A stretch of 64,000 bases of DNA. Source: Hormiphora californensis (lineage: Eukaryota > Ctenophora > Tentaculata > Cydippida > Pleurobrachiidae). A program made the position numbers and the translations under genes. The stretch's first letter is position 1; each line of letters opens with the position of its first letter. The stretch covers positions 519,356 to 583,355 of the forward strand of contig CM035358.1 of assembly GCA_020137815.1 (NCBI GenBank). Direction: 5' to 3'. Shown piece by piece: positions 12,201 through 23,936 of this stretch. Below the pieces are notes generated by a model that saw nothing but the letters and a program-made list of their open reading frames with translations, was not told the DNA's origin and did no database searches.

Positions 12201-15200
12201 AAAACTGATACAGTGGATTTCGGAAATACCCCTACTTCATCAAACTCTAACGCAGGAAAAATTTCAACAAAATATACATTTTCTACATGAAAATGAAGCT
12301 CAGACAAATGCCAACATGATGCAAAAAACGGGAAGTGTCTAACTTATTTCGTTTAGAAGTTATAGCCAAAATAAAAGTGCTTATATTTGCCTTGAAAACA
12401 CCCTCTAAACCCGTGTAATTTTTGACGTAGAATCCGAAAAACATAAAATTAAAATCCTGTCATGTGCCGTTTTTGCGTAAAACGGCAAAAACTGTCATTT
12501 TTAGCAGTTTTCGACTTTCTTTCGTATTAAAGTTCATGTGTTGCCACGCTTGATATGAGTCTCATCTTCAATAGTTGATAGAAGTTTATGGACAACTGAG
12601 ACAATTATTTTATTCCAGGAAATAAATCACACGACGGTTTCGTCGAACATCGACATCATCAGGCTCAAATTAATTTGTTTAAAGTAGTGTTGAAAAGTTT
12701 GAAACTTTCGTATTTTAGAGGTTCTAGGAAATTCCCCTTAAAAGATACGGTCTTGAGAATTTATACCAATAAAATACAATCAATTTGCTACAAATTGGTG
12801 CTGGGTTTGTGTGATTTGGTCAAAAGCTCTTTTTACTGTGGCCCATTAAAGATGGCCACTCTGCAAATACGTATTTGGCTCCTGTGGCCACAGTTGTGGA
12901 CCAAAATAAAAAATAGTATACATCAAAATTTGCGTCTTTTCAAGGCGAACATCCTGGTTTTTACGAAATTTGATTTCATGCAGGCGTTCAAAAATTACAG
13001 CCGAAAAACTGATACAGTGGATTTCGGAAATACCCCTACTTCATCAAACTCTAACGCAGGAAAAATTTCAACAAAATATACATTTTCTACATGAAAATGA
13101 AGCTCAGACAAATGCCAACATGATGCAAAAAACGGGAAGTGTCTAACTTATTTCGTTTAGAAGTTATAGCCAAAATAAAAGTGCTTATATTTGCCTTGAA
13201 AACACCCTCTAAAAGCCCTGAAAAACAGCAAATCTGTCTAAAAATGCAATACGATTAAAATGTCACCTCCAGTGCACCAACTTAGCCCCCTGTGGACAAA
13301 ATTTGTTTGAAATTGTCAGAAAATGTCTAAAAGTATGGTTTTTAGAGTGTATTTTCCAGGCAAATATAAGCACTTTTATTTTGGCTATAACTTCTAAACG
13401 AAATAAGTTAGACACTTCCCGTTTTTTGCATCATGTTGGCATTTGTCTGAGCTTCATTTTCATGTAGAAAATGTATATTTTGTTGAAATTTTTCCTGCGT
13501 TAGAGTTTGATGAAGTAGGGGTATTTCCGAAATCCACTGTATCAGTTTTTCGGCTGTAATTTTTGAACGCCTGCATGAAATCAAATTTCGTAAAAACCAG
13601 GATGTTCGCCTTGAAAAGACGCAAATTTTGATGTATACTATTTTTTATTTTGGTCCACAACTGTGGCCACAGGAGCCAAATACGTATTTGCAGAGTGGCC
13701 ATCTTTAATGGGCCACAGTAAAGAGAGCTTTTGACCAAATCACACAAACCCAGCACCAATTTGTAGCAAATTGATTGTATTTTATTGGTATAAATTCTAA
13801 AGACCGTATCTTTTAAGGGGAATTTCCTAGAACCTCTAAAATACGAAAGAAAGTCGAAAACTGCTAAAAATGACAGTTTTTGCCGTTTTACGCAAAAACG
13901 GCACATGACAGGATTTTAATTTTATGTTTTTCGGATTCTACGTCAAAAAATACACGGGGTAGGGTCCGTAACTTCTCGGGTCACTCTAGGCGAGGTAAAA
14001 CCTCCTTCCAGGACACCGTGCCTTGTTTCACATTTCGGAGGGGTATTCAGAATTCTCTAGAAACAACAGCAGTTACCTACCCTGGTTTCTTGGTATCTGT
14101 TTTAACATCAATAACATAGACCACATATTGTCTTATCCATTCTCCCTGTAAGTTCTGTGTTTGTTATTCCAACTGTCCAATTACTGAGATCTAGACTGGA
14201 CGAGAGGTTGAAGTCTATAGCATCCATCTCTGAAACGGAGATAACAGGCTTTAGCAATCTCTCTACAATCTCTGAAAGTTATCTCTCTCCAGTCTCCAGA
14301 TTCCAGAAACAACAAAAAAGAGCGGCATCTCTACGCCGGCATATGTTAAAGGGATGGCTAGGGATCGCGATAGAAACACGCACAAACAGACGTACACACA
14401 TACATGGGCTTACACACACTCACAGCACTCCCCAACCAACAAAGTGTAGTATTGCTGTTGTTAATATATGTAGAAAGTTACTATCTAATTGTAGAACTAT
14501 GTGAAGAACTAGTCAACTGATAATCGGGTGATTAGATTGTGAACAAGAAAAGTGAGACATGTGTGTATCAGTAGGAGAATGCTGGTGAGGTATACAGGGT
14601 GTCTCAATGATTGGTAGTAACAGTTATCACTGACCAGCCCGTATAGCTCAGTACCCAGTAGAAGCTAGCACTGAACAGCTAGTGTATCTTTACAGCGGGC
14701 ACACACATATGAAGTATATATTGCTAATAATGTACACTATAGTAGCTCATTTTATTACACAGAGGGGAGGGTGAAGATGAAATGGAGAGATTTAGAGTGG
14801 TAGAGTGAACAGTGCCATTACAATACGGTGTTGGTAGATAAGTAGATATATAGATAAACACTGATACTGAACTCACAGGCCCAGTTTACAGACAATATAT
14901 GTCTCTGAATCCCCCTCCTATTATAGACCCCCCACTTACCCTCAGACTCTGCAGCTAGAAGTGTTGTAGCAGTAGCTGCACTGTTATGTGCTGCACTAGA
15001 TATCTGAGCTGTGCCCTCATCCAACATCTCCATCATAGGATCCATGGTGTTGTGGGAAAGCTTATCTTTAATGGAGGTGAACATAGCCCCGAACCCGCCC
15101 ACACTCTGCTTCCTCATCTGGAGGGTGGGGAGAAGGGGTCAGGGGCCGAGGGGGAGAGGGAGGGGGGCTAGCAGGAACTAGGGGATATGTTATAGCAAAC

Positions 15201-18200
15201 CAAATATAGCAAACAACACAACGCCTAGTGCTTCAAATTCAACAAAATTAAAGAAAAATAGAACAAGATAGAAAAGTATAACAAAGGCGTTACGCCAAAA
15301 AGATTAGATAGAGACTGAGAGAAAGATTAAAGAACAAATAAAACCCCCAACAGAAGCTTTGTTACAAACTGGTAATCAGGGTGTGAACTGCATGTCGTGT
15401 TTGCTAGTCGCGAGCGCGCTTGCGAGACAAGCAAACACGTCAAGGTTCATTAACAAGCATGCTGCTCAGTCATTTTAGATTTAATACACAATGTAAGGAT
15501 ACCATGTAATAGGTGAGACTCTTGCCGTCACCCTCGTTCAAGTCCCGTGAAAAACGGAGCAGTACACGCAAACTGATGCCCATTTTCCTCGCGTGACCCC
15601 GATTCAGCAGTTTGAGACACCAACTCTTTAGGGGGCCATATCTCAGGAACCAGACAAGATAGGAAAAATCGCCGTCTAACGAGGCGTACAGTTTTTAATC
15701 TAGTTTACCACTGTACCGGCCGTTTCACTCTCCGACCTAAAACAAAAATCGCAACCCCACAAAACTTCAAAATAATGAAATTCGCATCTCGCATGTCGTG
15801 TTGCATGTCGTGTCATGTTATTGACGCGCTCGCGTTCAACTCTCACACAGCAGCTGCAGAACATGGCGGGAAACATCGAGGAGTAGAGAGAGGGTCGGTG
15901 CCGAATCAAATATTTCTTGATCTTGATCTACTCCATCTCTCAGCTATCCTACCCCTCATCAACTCGATCTCTCAGCTACCCTACCCCTCATCTACTCCAT
16001 CTTTCAGCTACCCTACCCCTCATCTACTCCATCTTTCAGCTACCCTACCCCTTATCTAGTCCATCTCTCAGCTACCCTACTCCTCATCTACTCCATCTCT
16101 CAGCTTCCCTATTAGGGAAGCATAGAGATGGAAACGATTAGGGGTAGGGAATCCCTATCCATAATCGTTTCCATCTCTATGCTTCCCTAGCCCTCATCAA
16201 CTCCATCTTTCAGCTACCCTACCCCTAATCTATTCCATCTCTCCGCTACCCTACTCCTCATCTACTCCATCTCTCAGCTACCCTACCTCCCATTTACTCC
16301 ATCTCTCAGCTTCCCTACCTCCCATTTACTCCATCTCTCAGCTTACCTACCTCCCATTTACTCCATATCTCAGCTTCCCTACCTGCCATTTACTCCATCT
16401 CTCAGATACCCTACCTCCCATTTACTCCATCTCTCAGCTTACCTACCTCCCATTTACTCCATCTCTCAGCTTCCCTACCTCCCATTCACTCCATCTCTCA
16501 GCTTCCCTACCTCCCATTTACTCCATCTCTCAGCTACCCTACCTCCCATTCACTCCATCTCTCAGCTTACCTACCTCCCATTTACTCCATCTCTCAGCTT
16601 CCCTACCTCCCATTCACTCCATCTCTCAGCTTCCCTACCTCCCATTTACTCCATCCCTCAGCTTCCCTACCTCCCATTTACTCCATCTCTCAGCTACCTT
16701 ACCTCCCATTTACTCCATCTCTCAGCTTACCTACCTCCCATTTACTCCATCTCTCAGCTTCCCTACCTCCCATTTACTCCATCCCTCAGCTTCCCTACCT
16801 GCCATTTACTCCATCTCTCAGCTACCCTACCACCCATTTACTCCATCTCTCAGCTTCCCTACCTGCCATTTACTCCATCTCTCAGCTTCCCTACCTCCCA
16901 TTTACTCCATCTCTCAGCTACCCTACCTCCCATTTACTTCATCTCTCAGCTAAATGGGAGGTAGGGAAGCTGAGAGATGGAGTAAATGGGAGGTAGGGAA
17001 GGTAAGCGATGGAGTAAATGGGAGGTAGGGAAGCTGGGAGATGGAGTAAATGGGAGGTAGGGTAGCTGAGAGATGGAGTGAATGGGAGGTAGGGTAGCTG
17101 AGAGATGGAGTAAATGGGAGGTAGGGAAGCTGAGAGATGGAGTAAATGGGAGGTAGGTAAGCTGAGAGATGGAGTAAATGGGAGGTAGGTAAGCTGAGAG
17201 ATGGAGTAAATGGGAGGTAGGTTATCTGAGAGATGGAGTAAATGGCAGGTAGGGAAGCTGAGATATGGAGTAAATGGGAGGTAGGTAAGCTGAGAGATGG
17301 AGTAAATGGGAGGTAGGGTATCTGAGAGATGGAGTAAATGGCAGGTAGGGAAGCTGAGATATGGAGTAAATGGGAGGTAGGTAAGCTGAGAGATGGAGTA
17401 AATGGGAGGTAGGGAAGCTGAGAGATGAAGTAAATGGGAGGTAGGGTAGCTGAGAGATGGAGTAAATGGGAGGTAGGTAAGCTGAGAGATGGAGTAAATG
17501 GGAGGTAGGTAAGCTGAGAGATGGAGTAAATGGGAGGTAGGGTATCTGAGAGATGGAGTAAATGGCAGGTAGGGAAGCTGAGATATGGAGTAAATGGGAG
17601 GTAGGTAAGCTGAGAGATGGAGTAAATGGGAGGTAGGGTAGCTGAGAGATGGAGTAGATGAGGAGTAGGGTAGCGGAGAGATGGACTAGATTAGGGGTAG
17701 GGTAGCTGAAAGATGGAGTTGATGAGGGCTAGGGAAGCATAGAGATGGAAACGATTATGGATAGGGATTCCCTACCCCTAATCGTTTCCATCTCTATGCT
17801 TCCCTAATAGGGAAGCTGAGAGATGGAGTAGATGAGGAGTAGGGTAGCTGAGAGATGGACCAGATAAGGGGTAGGGTAGCTGAAAGATAGAGTAGATGAG
17901 GGGTAGGGTAGCTGAAAGATGGAGTTGATGAGGGCTAGGGAAGCATAGAGATGGAAACGATTATGGATAGGGATTCCCTACCCCTAATCGTTTCCATCTC
18001 TATGCTTCCCTAATAGGGAAGCTGAGAGATGGAGTAGATGAGGAGTAGGGTAGCTGAGAGATGGACTAGATAAGGGGTAGGGTAGCTGAAAGATAGAGTA
18101 GATGAGGGGTAGGGTAGCTGAAAGATGGAGTAGATGAGGGGTAGCCTAAGGGTAGCTGAGAGATCGAGTAGCCTAAGGGTAGCTGAGAGATCGAGTTGAT

Positions 18201-20972
18201 GAGGGGTAGGATAGCTGAGAGATGGAGTAGATCAAGATCAAGAAATATTTGATTCGGCACCGACCCTCTCTCTACTCCTCGATATTTCCCGCCATGTTCT
18301 GCAGCTGCTGTGTGAGAGTTGAACGCGAGCGCGTCAATAACATGACATGACATGCAACACGACATGCGAGATGCGAATTTCATTATTTTGAAGTTTTGTG
18401 GGGTTGCGATTTTTGTTTTAGGTCGGAGAGTGAAACGGCCGGTACAGTGGTAAACTAGATTAAAAACTGTACGCCTCGTTAGACGGCGATTTTTCCTATC
18501 TTGTCTGGTTCCTGAGATATGGCCCCCTAAAGAGTTGGTGTCTCAAACTGCTGAATCGGGGTCACGCGAGGAAAATGGGCATCAGTTTGCGTGTACTGCT
18601 CCGTTTTTCACGGGACTTGAACGAGGGTGACGGCAAGAGTCTCACCTATTACATGGTATCCTTACATTGTGTATTAAATCTAAAATGACTGAGCAGCATG
18701 CTTGTTAATGAACCTTGACGTGTTTGCTTGTCTCGCAAGCGCGCTCGCGACTAGCAAACACGACATGCAGTTCACACCCTGGTAATAGCAAACACGCGGC
18801 ATTTAACTTACAAGTGAGGTCCAACTTTCACTTCTCTCTAATGTAGCCTGAGTATTTGTTAGCAGGGTGGGGTAGAATACAGGGCAAGATTCGGTAACTT
18901 AGTCCCCCTAGTCAAGACAAGTTAACCCAGTAGCTTTCAAGGGGTAACTAAGTTACTGGAGTGGCAGATTGATTACCTTGCTCCATGATGATAGTTTAGG
19001 GGAGGGTACGGCCCTATCTCCAAGAAGTAGCAGGAAGAATTGGTCGCTCTGATAGTATCCCACACAATAGTGACTCCTTAGATACTCTGTCAGATACCCG
19101 TACACTCTGGCAGAGGGTGGGCGGGAATTATTGAAACATCAAATGAGCAAGGATGCAGACATGTTTGTCATCAAGTGGTAATAGACAAATCATCTCATCT
19201 TACTTAATTCTACAATTACCAACCTTTCTAAGATGGGTTTGAAGGGGTTTGCTCCAGGGTGATAATTCACCATCAGACTTCTCTTCAAATCTGTACAAAT
19301 ATGCTCTGGGAAATCAATCCTATCACTTGCATCACTCGCAAAGTATTGATCATAGAACCGTCTAATATCGGTCTTGTAGCCGCTGAACCTGATCTCTCCC
19401 TCGCTGTGTAAACTATTGTCAAAACTCTGCATCTTGTCTTTCGCTGTTAAACAGCACTGAAGTAGGTTTATCGCACCCTGGGAAGATTGGGATGATAAAA
19501 CATGTAGGTACTGTTTTCATACTTCCCCAAGAATTGTCCAAAACCCGGCCCACTGTTAGTCACTACATAGACAGGGCTGTCTAATTACCTGCTTACGAAG
19601 ATACTGCATGAAGGAGTAGAGGTTGGTTGGGTTGAACAATAGATCCTCTAGAGAATAGTAGGTAGAAGTTGGGGCAGTACTTCCACTTACAAACTTAGAT
19701 AATAGTTCAACACGAGGAGAGGGGGGCTGTTTGTGCTCCTAAAAACAAAGAAGTTTGGATACAAAGATCATATTCTTCTGAAATAAAACTTGTTGTACAT
19801 TTGGAATCTATACACTTCGTACCTTCATACTCTCAGGATCCATTAACATCCTTATCATCAGGTTAATGAAATCAGGGTGTGCAACTAATTCTACTCCCCT
19901 TTTTACAACCACAATGGAAAGGAGTTCCCGTGCAAAAGCACTAGCGAGTGGGGAGGTGAGTTTGTTTTCAGGGACTATGTAAGGTAGGAGTAGTTCTACC
20001 AGTGACCTCAGATACCTAGGGGGAAGTCGGGAAGAGAGTTACTAGAGATACTACGAGATCAATAGTTAGAACACAATGTGAGTTTCTGAAAGGATGGAGA
20101 CAGGGCTCTGAAGACTGAAGAGCTAAACATGTTTTAGTAACACCGGGGTATTGATTGAGCAACCTACCTTTGTTCATTTTCATCGCTGGTAAGAGCAATA
20201 TGCATATCCTCCCCGTACTCGTAGAGTGTTAGGTCTGCCAACTGATCCCTGTCAGTCACATCAGGGTAGCGTTGTTTAGTTCTCACATGACGCTCCAAGT
20301 GAATCACACCGAGGGGGATCAGTTTCTCAGTAACTATCTGACCTGGAAACAATGAATTCTTGGGAAGAGCTGATCTGAGCGAAAAGAATTGTACATTGTG
20401 TTATGAAGGTAAAATATCTCAAGATTCTCCCTCAACATACCTATATCAAGGTCCATAGCAATTCGAATGATGGATGCCACAACGAATCTAATCAAACACC
20501 TCAAATCATGTAGAAAGTCCTCGTTCTTGCTGATAGGATGATACCAAAAGTAGACGAAGTGAACCAAAATAAGTTGACAGAACTCCTCCAACCTTTCATC
20601 AACTTTTTCTGGCAACTTGATGCCCTTCCATATCTCATCACTCTTAACCCGCACCTCGTGCCGCTTACAGTTCTGCTTTTCACAGACTGGGCACTGGACG
20701 TATTTCACAAGAGGCACAGGCTCAATGGCATATGGTTTGTATTTGAGCTTGAGGAGGAATCCGAATATCCACAAACTTGGCGGAGTCACATATCTCTGGA
20801 GGACGAAAACTCCAACTGCCATTCCGCCCGAGAAGAGCCAAAGGTAGAAAACAAATACTGGATACTGGACAGTCACTACAAAAACCACAGCAATCAGTGT
20901 TGCCAAGGTGATGGTGACATTTCTTGTTTCCTCGTAGGACCTGCCAACGCTTGCTAAAGCGTTGATTATCAT
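9247..20972 (-). CDS. SNX14: Sorting nexin 14 (PXA-RGS-PX-nexin C), one apparent frameshift
   Basis: Coding blocks, 5' to 3': 20972-20441, 20342-20168, 20015-19823, 19738-19589, 19477-19224, 19106-18977, 15117-14940, 14229-14146, 14145-14081, 11680-11497, 11411-11276, 11024-10911, 10573-10446, 10360-10222, 10145-9993, 9726-9634, 9559-9412, 9304-9247; about 970 residues. Order: two N-terminal membrane segments (about 19-36 and 38-57), a CPVCEKQNCKRH motif as in SNX14, PXA (about 125-300), RGS (about 301-478), linker, PX (about 550-690, with VVKRRFSEFVMLQKRL), and nexin C (RLENALLTIFNGVQNQRLNK). SNX14 is an ER-anchored protein acting at ER-lipid droplet and endolysosomal contacts. All phases close except between the blocks meeting at 14146/14145, where PX strand 1 and strand 2 are one base out of frame. 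Two large foldback elements and a tRNA lie in its introns. Confidence 0.9.
9740..9912. mobile_element. Short MITE-like element (pogo/Tigger-like ends)
   Basis: About 173 bases in an SNX14 intron. The ends are imperfect inverted repeats (left CAGTCGGACCCCGATTT, right reverse-complement AATCGGACCCCGATTT), and the motif CTAAATCGGGGT recurs several times inside. The ends resemble pogo/Tigger-like MITEs that insert at TA. There is no coding capacity. The family call is inference. Confidence 0.55.
11161..11242 (-). tRNA. tRNA-Ser (anticodon GCT)
   Basis: An 82-base cloverleaf on the minus strand. The acceptor stem GACGAGG pairs with CCTCGTC, discriminator G is at 11161. The A box TGGCCGAGTGG, a class II variable arm and the B box GGTTCGAATCC are present. 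The anticodon GCT is at 11207-11209 on the complementary strand, reading AGC/AGU serine codons. A T-run at about 11146-11150 (minus strand) would terminate RNA polymerase III. It sits inside an SNX14 intron, same strand. Confidence 0.95.
11730..14020. mobile_element. Foldback element 1 (long terminal inverted repeats) in SNX14 intron
   Basis: Outer ends are CACGGTGTCCTGGAAGGAGG and its complement, flanked by a 4-base direct repeat CCTT (11726-11729 and 14021-14024). The left side has two direct copies of a roughly 620-base module (about 11793-12409 and 12410-13210, the second interrupted by an insertion); the right side (about 13345-13960) is the inverted copy. ORFs of 139-148 codons in the copies are identical shadows of the repeat, not genes. 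No transposase is seen, so it would be non-autonomous. It starts only about 50 bases from an SNX14 PX exon. Confidence 0.8.
12529..12704 (-). mobile_element. Short insertion with a hammerhead-like core (Penelope-like or retrozyme-like)
   Basis: A 176-base insertion in the second module copy of foldback element 1, exactly bounded by a 10-base direct repeat CTTTCGTATT (12519-12528 and 12705-12714); the first module copy has the uninterrupted site. On the minus strand it carries CTGATGA (12662-12656), a 5-bp hairpin GTCGA/TCGAC, then GAAAC (12641-12637), the arrangement of a hammerhead ribozyme core. A 40-base stretch at 12664-12703 is nearly repeated at 42095-42133. Penelope-like elements are known to carry such motifs; assignment to them is inference. 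Confidence 0.6.
14146..14229 (-). other. SNX14: Frameshifted boundary inside the SNX14 PX domain
   Basis: Reading from 14229 gives EMDAIDFNLSSSLDLSNWTV, then GITNTELTG, which looks like PX strand 1. The next strand EWIRQYVVYVIDV is read only one base out of frame from 14145. No plausible intron separates them: the only in-phase donor leaves 28 bases. Either a sequencing or assembly indel, or a real lesion. Confidence 0.7.
15377..18781. mobile_element. Foldback element 2 with inverted minisatellite arms, SNX14 intron
   Basis: A 3405-base element ending in CAGGGTGTGAACTGCATGTC and its complement, flanked by a perfect 5-base duplication GTAAT (15372-15376 and 18782-18786). About 540 bases of unique terminal repeat lead on each side into a minisatellite of roughly 32 bases (consensus around CATTTACTCCATCTCTCAG), pyrimidine-rich on the left and its complement on the right, turning at about 16950. 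Small hairpins built on GGGAAGCATAGAGATGG occur once on the left and twice on the right. No coding capacity. It lies between SNX14 exons 15117 and 18977. Confidence 0.85.
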
Positions 20973-23070
20973 TTCCCCATAGAATCCTTTTGAGCTATAA
21001 AATAGGGTAACATGAAACGTAATAAACCATGGAATTTGCTGTAAAACTAAAACCGTCAGGCGTCAAAGTTCAAACCAAGGGCCGTTGGCACTTGGCGGAG
21101 TGCGTTGGCTCAAAACATAGGACTTTCATAGAAAATTCAAACTTTTAGGATGGACTAGTGACCAATTCGTCGTGCCTAAGTATTTATACATAACTAGAGT
21201 ACCCGTTTGCTGGGAACCCGTGACCTGGTAAATGGTAATTGGTAAATCATTTACTGTAACGCGCGAATTTTTCCAAAAAAGCGCTGCTTTTTTACGCCGC
21301 GCGCGGAACCTAGAATTACGCGCGCAGTGTAAAATTTTAAAATTCATTGAAAATTTCCTCGCGTTTTATGTCGCCAAAAAAAGTGGGCGCCGTTACGATC
21401 TGGGTGTTTGGTGGCCTGTTTACAGGTGCGCGCTGCCAAAAAAGTTGATTCACTAAAACGGCTCTAACCGCCGAACCACTCAACCGTTTTGGCTAATTCA
21501 AAGTTTATCTGGTAGGGAATGTCAAGGCCTAACCCCAACCCAAACCCCAACCCTAACCCTAACCCTACTTTAGCCCTAACCCTAAAAAACCGTTTGTCAG
21601 CACTCACGAAACACCCAGATTTTAACGCTGGCCAAAAAAAGTCGACGAAAAATTCCAAATTCGTGAATTTAGAATTATAAGAACTCCGGTCAGTTCTCAT
21701 CTTGCCAACCCGTTTTCCGGGAACCCCTGGCCAAAGGACATTAAAATTCACATACTGACCAAGTTTCATATCGATTGGATAAGATTTTGGGTGGCTACGG
21801 TGAAAAATATCGCATTTTTGGCATTTTTAACTTTCCCGACGCGATTTACGACCCTTAAACATTGAGTTACGGGAAATCGCTATCAGGTAAAATGAAGTTC
21901 AAACGATTCTCTTTCCCCACTATTGCGTTAGTTTTTTGATTTAGAGCCGTTTTCAGGGTCTTAGAAGCGTTTGAAAAATGTAAGTCTTTTTGTCGCAATG
22001 ACGTCACCCCGTGACGTCACTGTTGTAAAGATCGGATCAAAAATCTGAGCCCGTACTTACACCCGCCTTGGTCCAAAGTACCAGTGTACAAATTTTCAGG
22101 GGTCTAGCTCAAAAACTGTAGGAGGAGTAGGGAGAAAACAATTATCGGACTAACATTATGGAATTTATTATATGGATTTAGTGTACTGGGAGGGGCACTG
22201 GGACCTGGGAAAGGAGCTTTGAAACAAAAGAGGCTTCGAAAAAAAAACAAGTTGAAAAAGTGTTTTTTTTCAAAGTTCTAAAAAATGAACGCGCGCGAAT
22301 TAAAGAGTCGCCAACTGCAAATGCGCGGCTCAATATTTTTACTCCGCAAACAATTTGAGAGATGGTTTTATCTCCTCCGAACCAGGTAAGCCACAGCCAG
22401 ATCTATAATCTCGGTCGTAGTTGGTTTGAATTTTTAGCTGTTCTCCCTCTTAAGACTTACCACTTATTTACTTACTACTTAATTACTGTTGGTGGCCTTA
22501 TACCTCTGACCTGTTAGTATTTGAAGCCACTGTCTGCGGTCTGGCAGCATTATTTACTCCTGTCTCCATGAAATCCCAGTCACAGTTAACCGTAACAGTA
22601 CCACTATACCAAAAGCCTTCTATTAAAATCGTGCCAGCTGCTTCCTAGTAAGCTGTATATCATAGCTTAAATTGCATGCCTATCATACTGTCCCAGTGTA
22701 GTTCCGACTTCCGACGTTCGGAGCCTCGGTGGTCATGACGGAGATACTATTGTCTATTATTGTCTATATATTATTATATATTATTATTAGTAAACCCGTT
22801 CGCCCTACGGGCGAATTTCGCGGAAATGGTAGCTGGATTAGGAAACACTGACTGTTGACATGCACTATCCCTGAATCACATATCCTAATACATTAGAAAG
22901 AGTGAATCACATATCCTTATTCATTAGAAAGGGTGAATCACATATCCTAATCCATTAGAAAGAGTGAATCACATATCCTAATCCATTAGAAAGGATGAAT
23001 CAGATATCCTAATCCATTAGAAAGGGTGAATCAGATATCCTAATCCATTAGAAAGGATGAATCAGATATC
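20973..23070. repeat. Repeat-rich intergenic region including a CCCTAA-bearing dispersed repeat
   Basis: No coding exon recognised. About 21360-21620 holds a dispersed repeat with short CCCTAA (telomere-type) runs that recurs at 37440-37656 and 38105-38285. A CRE-like GACGTCA pair lies near 22000 and a small palindrome CGTTCGCCCTACGGGCGAA near 22800. 22868-23068 is a minisatellite of about 31 bases containing GAATCACATATCCTAATC. The SNX14 promoter should lie at the left end, beyond 20972. Confidence 0.6.
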
Positions 23071-23590
<520 letters not shown>

Positions 23591-23712
23591 CTCTATAATG
23601 CTATCTGCTATGTAATGTGATCCCTCTCTTTTCTCTCCCTTTCTCTCCCTTTTATGTATGTGATGTGACCCCTCAAGTTCGCAAGCAGATCTCTAGCACT
23701 TGTGATACGTGA

Positions 23713-23790
23713 TACCTACGGATCACGTCGTCACACTGACGGATCACGTCGTCACACTGACGGATCACGTCGTCACATTGACGATAGGGT
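23713..23790. repeat. 21-base tandem repeat
   Basis: Three to four copies of CGGATCACGTCGTCACACTGA-like units, about 150-220 bases upstream of the CNC-bZIP start codon. The unit contains CACGTCGTCAC; any promoter role is untested. Confidence 0.7.
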
Positions 23791-23936
23791 GTCACATTTC
23801 CGTGCAAATTTGCATTAGATATAGTTAGATTATAGAAATCAGTAGTTAAATGAACAGTTTTATAGCAATGTAAACACTCATCAAGCCACCAAAGACATCT
23901 TGGCGACGATTGAAAGTTGACAAGTATCAAGTGAGA

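Noticed and set aside
11844-13906. Three near-identical 139-148 codon ORFs
   Set aside because: They are the same repeat module in direct and inverted copies of foldback element 1; no domain or splice context.
16240-17640. Regular 32-base repeats, considered as a CRISPR array
   Set aside because: No unique spacers; units are contiguous, and the host is clearly eukaryotic.
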